A stretch of DNA of 13,738 nucleotides. Source: Dictyocoela muelleri. Lineage: Eukaryota; Microsporidia. The notes beneath the pieces are model-generated. The model saw nothing but the letters and a program-made list of their open reading frames with translations, ran no database searches and had not been told where the DNA came from. Each line of letters begins with the position of its first letter. Position 1 is the first letter of the stretch. The stretch spans positions 1 to 13,738 of the forward strand of contig SDVU01000408.1 in NCBI GenBank assembly GCA_016256075.1, read 5' to 3'. The translations under genes were made by a program, and so were the position numbers. Shown here piece after piece: positions 7,760 to 13,738 of this stretch.

Positions 7760-9353
7760 CAGGGTATTTCATTTTTATAGTCCTCTTATTTCATTTTTAT
7801 AGTCAACTTATTTCATTTTTATACTCCACTAATTTCTTTTTTATAGTCTACTAATTTCATTTTTATAGCCCACTAATTTCATTTTTATATTCCACTTATT
7901 TCATTTTTTATAGTCCAATTATTTCAATTTTACAGTCCACTTATTTCATTTTTATAGTCCACTTATTTCATTTTTTATAGTACACTAGTGTCATTTTAAG
8001 GTCTATTCGTTACATATTATAGTCCCTTCTTGTATTATTATAGTCACTTCGTTTCATTATTATAGCCCTTTCCTTGCATTATTATACTCTCTTCATTGCA
8101 TTATTATAGTCCTTTCGTATCATTATTATAGTCCAATTACAGGTTTTTCATAGTTAAAGACTTTTTTCATAGTGATAGACCTATCTTTTCTAAGTTATAG
8201 AACATCTTTTCAAATTTATAGATCTATTCTTTTCAAGTGCATATTTTTTTAGTGCTATAGATAATCTGCAAAAATTCGGCACCGGCTAATTTCCGTGATT
8301 TATTAAATTTAACCCCTATTTTTAACCGTAATTTTTTAACCCCGTTTTCCGAACTTTATTCTTTACCTTAATTTTTATCCATTAATTTAAATACTTAATT
8401 TTTATCTCATATTTTTTAACCCTTATTTTCAAACCCTTATTTTCGAACCCTCATTTTTTAACTCTTATTTTTAACTCTTATTTTTTAACACGTATTTTAG
8501 ATCTTTATTTTTAACCCATATTTTTAATCTTTATTTTCAACCCTTATTTTCAACCCTTATTTTTAATATCTTAATTTTGCTCCTTAATTTTTACACCTTA
8601 TTTATTAGCCCTTAATTTTAATCCTGAATTTTCATTCATGATTTTTTTTTGCATTTTTTAACTCATTTTTTAACCCTTATTTTTAACTTTTGTTTTTGCC
8701 CGTATTTTAACCCTATTTTTTGCCCTATGTTTTTTAATCCATTTTTTAATCATTTTTCCTCCCCCCTTTATTTTTTTAACAAATATTGAAAAAACGGGAT
8801 ACAAAATAAGGGTTAAAAAATACGGGCAAAAATAAAGGTTGCAAAATTTAATAAATCGAGACAAAATTAGCCGAGCCAAATTTTCGCAGATCATATATAG
8901 CAATGAAAATGTGCTTTTTTCAATGAAAAGATCTGTCTATATCTTTGAAAAGATGTGTCTAAAACTTTAGAAAGCTGGGTCTATAACTATGGAAAAAGTC
9001 TGTAACTGTGTTAAATTTGTAATTACTGTGATAATACAATAAAGAGACTATAATTATCCAACGAAGAGACTATAATAATGCTACGAAGGGACAATAATAT
9101 GCTACGAAGGGACTATAAAAATCAAATAAGTAGACTATAAAAATGAAATTAGTGGACTTTAAAAATGAAATTAGTGGACTATAAAAATGAAATTAGTTGA
9201 CTATAAAAATGAAATTAGTGGACTATAAAAATGAAATTAGTGGACTATAAAAATAAAATAAGTGGACTATAAAAATGAAATAAGTAGACCATAAAAATGA
9301 AATAAGTGAACTATAAAAATGAAATAAATATATTATAAAAATGAAATACCCTG
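7760..9353. mobile_element. giant palindromic TA-inserted element A
   Basis: The ends are identical 20-base inverted repeats, CAGGGTATTTCATTTTTATA, each flanked outside by TA (7758-7759 and 9354-9355). That is the Tc1/mariner-superfamily TA-duplication style. From each end, the terminal sequence is amplified inward as 22-base units (type ATTTCATTTTTATAGTCCAC), left about 7760-8130 and right about 9025-9353. Inside these, a core pair (8256-8310 and 8844-8902) contains TTCGCAGATCATATATAGC and its inverse. The innermost left arm, 8310-8760, is an irregular array of about 13-base units (type CCCTTATTTTTAA). Its right counterpart is nearly gone (8795-8840), so the element is lopsided. There is no reading frame beyond chance. 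It is non-autonomous. Confidence 0.8.
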
Positions 9354-9369
9354 TAAAAATTATTCATTA

Positions 9370-11741
9370 CAGAGTTTTTCAATTAGTGAGAGCTATATTA
9401 GCAGTTAGTGAGAGCGATCTTTTCAATTACTGATAGCGATTCATTACATTAGTGGGAGTGATCTTTGCAGTTAATTAGAGCGATCTTTGCAGTTAGTGAG
9501 AGCGATCTTTTAAATTATTGAGAGCGATTCTTTCAATTAGCGGAAACGATCTTTTAATTTTCTGAGAGCGATCTTTGCAGCTAGTGAGAGCGATCTTTTC
9601 AATTGTTAGAAGTGTTTTTTTTCAATAGCTGAGAGCGATCTATTCAATTTGTGAAATTGATTTTTTTTCAATTGTAACAGCGATTTTTATTTTTTTCAAA
9701 AATTTAATACAGTGGTTTTCAAACTTAAAAGTCACTTTTTCAAACTCAATAATCCCTTGTTAAAATTACATACCCATTTTTTAACCTCATAACCCCTTTT
9801 TTAAACTTATAAACCGATCTTTATAAAATAATAGAAACATTTTGCCTGAGTTCTAGATTATCGCGGAAATTTGTAACGATTATTTATGTTTTTAAACTAT
9901 TTTTAGCCCATATTAACCCTTATTTTTTACTTTTATTTTTTTAGCCGCTGTTTTCAACCATTATTTTTCAACACTTACTTTTTCAGCTTCTGATTTTCAG
10001 CCCTTGATTTTCAGCCCCTGCTTTTTATCCCTTATTTTTTTTAGTCATTGTTTTCTAACCACCCAATATTCAATCATTTTTTGTTTAAACCCCTATTTTT
10101 AGCCCCCATTTTTCAGTTTAATTTTTTAGTCTATGTTATTTCAGCAACTTTTCTTGACGTATATTTTTAATTCCTATTTCTTAGCTTCAATTTTTCAACA
10201 CATAATTTTTAGTCGTTTTTTTTACGCCCCTCCCCCTTTTAGCCCTTTTGTTACTTTCTGTTCTTTAACCTTTTTTTAACACCTGTTTTTTATCCCTATT
10301 ATTTAACACATATTTCTTAACATTTATTTTTACAAATTATTTTTTATTTCTTTTTATAGCCCTAGTTGGAATTAATGTTAATAACAGGAGCTAAAAATCA
10401 AAAGAAACAAGGGATAAAAAATAAAGGTCTAAAAATAAGGTATAAAAGGGGGTTAAAAAAGAAGGTCAAAAAATAAGGTTGAAAAATAGATGTTAGGATC
10501 TTACTAGTTTTTCCTTATTTCAGTTTTGGATGTTTCCCCCATTTTATGATGAATTAAATTATAAATTAAATTATATATACCGTTTTTTTCCTCATGAAAA
10601 AAAACGTAATAGATCCGACGTAAAAAAAGGGTAAAAAAACAGGGGCTAAAAAATAAGGGCTAAAAAGAGTCAAAAACAGGGAATAAAAAATATGAGCTGT
10701 AAAATTGGGTGTTAAAAAATAGGGGTTAAAAATATAGGTCAAGAAAAATGTTTTAAAATAACATAGACTAAAAAATATGGGTTGAAAAATAGGGGTAGAA
10801 AATAAAGGTGTAGAAAATAAAGATTAAATACGTTAGGTTAAAAAATAAGGACTAAAAAATAATGGATAAAAAGCAGGGGCTAAAAATCAGTTGCTGAAAA
10901 ATAAGTTGAAAAGGGTTGAAAAGGGTTGAAAACAGCAGCTAAAAAAAAAATTAAAAATAAGGGTTAAAAATAAGGGTTGAATAAGATGGGCTAAAAATGG
11001 TTTAAAAACATAAAAAATCGTTACAAATTTCCGCGGATCATCTATAACTCAGGCAAAATGTTTCTATAACTTTATAAAGATAGGTTTTTAAGTTTGAAAA
11101 AGCGGTGTTGTTGGTTCGAAAAAAAGAGTCTGTAGTTAAAACAAGGGGGCTATTGAGTTTGAAAAAGTGACTTTTAAGTTTGAAAACCACTGTATTGAAT
11201 TTTGAAAAAAATCGCTGTTACAATTGAAAAGATAAATCCAATAATTGAATAGATCGCACTTACTAATTGAAAAAAAAACACTTCTAACAATTGAAAAGAT
11301 ATCTCTCACTAACTGCAAAGATCGCTCTCACTAAATGAAAAGATCGCGTCAACTAATTGAAATAATCGCTCTCACTAATTGAAAAGATCGCTTTAATTAA
11401 CTGCAAAGATCGCTCTCACTAACTGCAAAGATCGCTCTCATTAATGGAATGAATCGCTCTCACTAATTGAAAAGATCGCTCTCACTAATTGAAAAGATCG
11501 CTTTCACTTATTGAAAAGATCGCTCTCATATATTAAAAAGAATCTATCACTAATTGAAAAGATCACTCTCACTAATTGAAAAGATCACTCTATCTAACTG
11601 CAAAGATCGCTTTCACTAACTGCGAATATCGCTCTCACTAACTGAAAAGAGCGCTCCCACTAACTGAAAAGAGCGCTCTCACGTACTACAAAGAGCGCTC
11701 TCGCCTACTGAAAGAGCGCTCTTACTAATTGAAAAACCATG
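9370..11741. mobile_element. giant palindromic TA-inserted element B
   Basis: The left end is CAGAGTTTTTCAATTAGTGA and the right end, inverted, CATGGTTTTTCAATTAGTAA. TA lies outside each end (9368-9369 and 11742-11743). The terminal sequence is amplified as 22-base units of the type AGCGATCTTTTCAATTAGTG (left 9370-9690, right about 11225-11741). Next inward is a paired zone (9700-9840 against 11050-11210) with TTTTCAAACTTAAAAGTCAC inverted as GTGACTTTTAAGTTTGAAAA. Then comes a core with ATCGCGGAAATTTGTAACGA (9860-9879) and its near inverse CGTTACAAATTTCCGCGGAT (11019-11038). Then irregular arrays of TAGCCC..TATTTTT units (9890-10330) face GGGCTAAAAA units (10620-10985). The centre is near 10350; an unpaired stretch lies at about 10493-10615. 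It has no coding capacity. Confidence 0.8.
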
Positions 11742-11772
11742 TATTATTTTAAAAATTGATTAAATTACCAAT

Positions 11773-12850
11773 ATGGATAATACTGATTACAACAATCAAT
11801 CAGAAGAATATAAAACATCAATTCAGGCTACAAATAGTAAAATACGACAACCCATAAGTTTAGAAATTATAAAAAATTTAAAAAAGGCCTTCGAAAAAAG
11901 AAAATATGCTAAAGAAATGGCCAAAGATGGATGAATTTCATTACCATCTGTTTATGAAATAATAAAAAAATATATTATGATATGAGTGATGTAGATATTT
12001 TAGGTTCTAAAAAGAAAAAATTTATCGAGACAAAATCAAAACTATCAGAATTGCGGTTAAAAGATGCGTCTTATACTCAGAATGAATTGTCTAAAGAACT
12101 AAGAAAATTTAATATTTATAAAATTCAACCTACCATTTCAAGATTATTAAAAAATATGGAATATACTATAAATAGTTTAGTGAAAATTCCTGAAAAAAAG
12201 GAAAAGTTCGAGAATTATTGATACCAGGCAATCTTATGCGCGCAAAATTAAATAAATGACGATGATAATTTAGTGTTTTTAGATTAAACAACTATAAATT
12301 TAAATCTATCAAGAAATTATTGGTATTTTTTAAAAAATTGTAAAGCAGTGAAAATCGTTTAAAATAGCCGTGTAAAAAATATTAGTTGCATGGTAGCTAT
12401 TAAAAAACTGGAATAATAGCGCTGAAATCAAAGATGGAGCTTTTAATGGTGAAAGTTTTATAGATTTTATTAATAACAATTTATCATTACATTTTCAAAA
12501 TAATAATGATAGATTAATAATGGATAATTGTAGTTTTCATCATCGAGCAGATGTTATTTCTTTTTTAAACACTAAATATATCAATTATTGATTTCTACCT
12601 GCATATTCTCTAAGTTATACTCTATTGAATAATATTTTAGTCATTTCAAATCTAAATTTTCGGTATTTCATACTTTACCATCTATTTTGGACGAGTTAAA
12701 AACACGAGCAATGAATAAATTACAAAATGAAAATATTAGTTTTGTTGGCTGCTTTCTGCATATGAAAAGATATATTAAAGCAATACTCGCAAGAAGAAAT
12801 TTTATTTGTAAAATCAAGTTATTTTTTATTAGAATATCTAGTTTAAAATT
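11773..12850 (+). pseudogene. Tc1/mariner-type transposase, decayed
   Basis: A plus-strand frame begins at ATG 11773 with an N-terminal helix-turn-helix style segment (ISLEIIKNLKKAFEKRKYAK) and meets a TGA near 11932. The next frame (11982-12221, 79 residues) has a second HTH-like part, ASYTQNELSKELRKF then IQPTISRLLKNMEYT, close to the paired-like domain of Tc1 proteins. After further stops come LVFLD near 12270 (first catalytic Asp); GAFNGESFIDFINN and LIMDNCSFHH at 12437-12545 (second Asp); and FLPAYS near 12592, which should precede the PQLNPIE block holding the third acid; that block is corrupted. The C-terminal tail continues as LPSILDELKTRAMNKLQNEN in another frame near 12676-12740. 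Sequence order and spacing fit one full transposase of about 340-360 residues with at least five stops or frame changes. It is inactive. Confidence 0.85.
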
Positions 12851-12857
12851 CAAATTT

Positions 12858-13034
12858 AATTTTTTGAATATATTAATGCATAATTTTTTATATATTAATT
12901 CATAATTTTTAATATATTAATCCATAATTTTTGTATAATTAATGTATAATTTTTTATATATTAACGCCTAATTTTTAATATATTAATGCATAATTTTTAT
13001 TTATAAATGCATAATTTTTAATATATTAGCCCTT
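12858..13034. repeat. 22-bp tandem array, right arm (inverted relative to 7498-7759)
   Basis: There are about eight units of the type AATTTTTAATATATTAATGC with variable tails (GCAT, TTCAT, TCCAT, GTAT, CGCCT). They are the reverse complement of the left array unit. It is more diverged than the left array and begins where the transposase remnant ends. Confidence 0.85.
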
Positions 13035-13052
13035 AAACGATTTTTAACAAAA

Positions 13053-13229
13053 ATTTGTGCATAAAATTTTTCACTCATGCACAAATTTGTGCATGGCATT
13101 CCGGAAAACGACTTTGTCGTTTTTCCATGATTTTTTTGTCGTTTTTTTTTTTGGAATAACGACAAATCCTTCAAAATTAAGGATCAAGTCGGTTACTTCC
13201 CCCCCCGGGTGGAAAGTAACCGACTTGAT
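13053..13229. repeat. cluster of short strong hairpins
   Basis: In order: ATTTGTGCAT at 13053 recurs within an 18-base perfect palindrome ATGCACAAATTTGTGCAT (13077-13094). Then AAAACGAC/GTCGTTTT folds around TTT (13105-13123); TTTGTCGTT/AACGACAAA (13135-13143 and 13158-13166) shares the same ACGAC core; and ATCCTT/AAGGAT (13166-13184) follows. Last is a 16-base perfect stem ATCAAGTCGGTTACTT (13183-13198 and 13214-13229) around a C7G3-containing loop. This GC-bearing stretch stands out from its A/T surroundings. It could be a small palindromic element or a structured transposon end. I cannot assign it. Confidence 0.65.
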
Positions 13230-13278
13230 GTATTTTGCGTAATTAAAATGTAATTAAGTACTTTCATAATTAAAATAC

Positions 13279-13330
13279 GATATAGGTTACGAATACTGAT
13301 GAATGATATTAGGTTATGAATATATGCGAA
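13279..13330 (+). repeat. 26-bp tandem dimer
   Basis: GATATAGGTTACGAATA (13279) and GATATTAGGTTATGAATA (13305) form two adjacent units in the spacer between the hairpin cluster and the Merlin transposase. No function is evident. Confidence 0.5.
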
Positions 13331-13403
13331 AGATGTCAGTAGAAATAAATATATATATATTATAAAAGTAAAGATGAATTCTAAAAATAATAGTAAAATA
13401 GGA

Positions 13404-13738
13404 TTATATTTTTAATAAACTTAATATTGGCTGTAATAAGTTACTTCTGTTATTAAATAAAAAACAGAACTCCTTTAAAAACGCGCCTCTTTTCTCTGTT
13501 ACTATTCCCTTCCTATCTTTTATTTTCTTTTTTATACAATTGTTGAAGCTTTCAATAGCCTGAGTATTGACACCTGTAATTCTATCAACGAAAATATATT
13601 TGTGACATACTGTACCGTGCGTATATCCTTTTGCTGTTAAATTTCTATATGCGAGATGTTTATCAGTATGAATAGTACTTCCTGACAATACTTGAGAACA
13701 AATAATAGGTAATATTGTACTTTGTTTCTTGTCAGGTA
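13404..13738 (-). CDS. Merlin / IS1595-type (ISXO2-like) transposase, C-terminal part, runs off the window
   Basis: An open minus-strand frame of about 110 codons ends at TAA (13404-13406) and stays open to the window's right edge, so no start is visible. It opens with PDKKQSTILPIICSQVLSGS and contains GSTIHTDKHLAYRNL, with the second catalytic Asp in HTD. Next is GYTHGTVCHKYIFVDRITGV and then NTQAIESFNNCIKKKIKDRK, with the third acid (Glu) in IES. These are the ordered landmarks of the IS1595/Merlin DDE fold, where GS.IHTD..AY.NL, H..VNH...FV, TG.HTQ.IES.W..LK are usual. The Trp after IES is Phe here. The protein cuts and pastes its own DNA element. The visible part is undamaged, unlike every other transposase in the window. 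The terminal inverted repeat at this end should lie left of 13404, but I could not define it without the other end. Confidence 0.88.
   Translation of the reverse strand, partial: PDKKQSTILPIICSQVLSGSTIHTDKHLAYRNLTAKGYTHGTVCHKYIFVDRITGVNTQAIESFNNCIKKKIKDRKGIVTEKRGAFLKEFCFLFNNRSNLLQPILSLLKI

Larger units (their letters stand above)
7498..13034 (+). mobile_element. composite: decayed Tc1/mariner-type transposon with 22-bp-array ends, carrying two nested elements
   Basis: The left array (7498-7759) and right array (12858-13034) are inverted copies of the same 22-base unit. The transposase remnant lies between them, next to the right array. Two palindromic elements, A and B, interrupt the left array at TA sites. 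Array sequence resumes between them (9356-9367) and after B (11744-11764), which ties the left array to the transposase start at 11773. Without A and B the element would be about 1.57 kb, a normal size for Tc1/mariner. The extreme termini could not be fixed: no matching TA-CA ends were found outside the arrays. Confidence 0.65.

Noticed and set aside
8310-8760. Telomere-like repeats (CCCTTA-type units)
   Set aside because: Unit length and sequence vary, and the block is mirrored inside a TA-flanked element, so it belongs to element A.
8670-8903. A 77-residue minus-strand protein, Lys-rich
   Set aside because: It is a frame through the inner repeat zone of palindrome A; its repetitiveness follows from the DNA array.
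11136-11318. A 60-residue minus-strand protein
   Set aside because: It is a frame through the arrays of palindrome B, with no independent support.
11773-12600. UGA read as tryptophan (two in-frame TGA codons in the Tc1/mariner remnant at plausible Trp sites)
   Set aside because: TAA stops and frame changes also occur in the remnant, and the intact kinase uses TGG for its tryptophans and no internal TGA, so this is decay.
13057-13242. A 61-residue plus-strand protein
   Set aside because: It lies across the hairpin cluster and its composition follows from the stems and T-runs.

Overview
The window is a strongly AT-rich, eukaryotic, gene-poor stretch. It most resembles the genome of a large, transposon-loaded microsporidian. 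The reasons are a short intron-less kinase gene with CCC directly before its ATG, a Merlin/IS1595-type transposase, and several Tc1/mariner-superfamily remnants. The taxon is an inference from these traits, not something the sequence proves.

Layout. Positions 1-3330 hold no convincing gene: two copies of a tRNA-headed SINE-like repeat (1-200 and 2492-2923, both minus), a 182-bp hairpin element (1861-2042), and AT-rich spacer. A 46-bp tandem repeat (3221-3330) leads into the only intact host gene, a CDK9/CTK1-like cyclin-dependent kinase (3339-4562, plus) with an insertion of about 80 residues in its activation loop. A third SINE copy (4755-5213) follows, with an 11-bp direct repeat at both ends.

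From 5300 to 7205 lie remnants of a pogo/Tigger-type (DDE_1) transposon on the minus strand. A foldback element built from 16-bp repeats (6754-7204) abuts it at the catalytic domain.

From 7498 to 13034 lies what I read as one decayed Tc1/mariner-type transposon whose two ends are inverted arrays of a 22-bp unit. Two further elements, each a giant palindrome (A, 7760-9353; B, 9370-11741), sit at TA dinucleotides inside its left array. All three have terminal arrays of 22-bp units with unrelated sequences, and A and B share a core motif. This nested, minisatellite-armed family is the most unusual thing here. The transposase remnant (11773-12850) sits just right of B.

The right end has a cluster of small strong hairpins (13053-13229) and the C-terminal part of a Merlin/IS1595 transposase (13404-13738, minus) that runs off the window.

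Apart from the kinase, essentially everything recognisable is mobile DNA.
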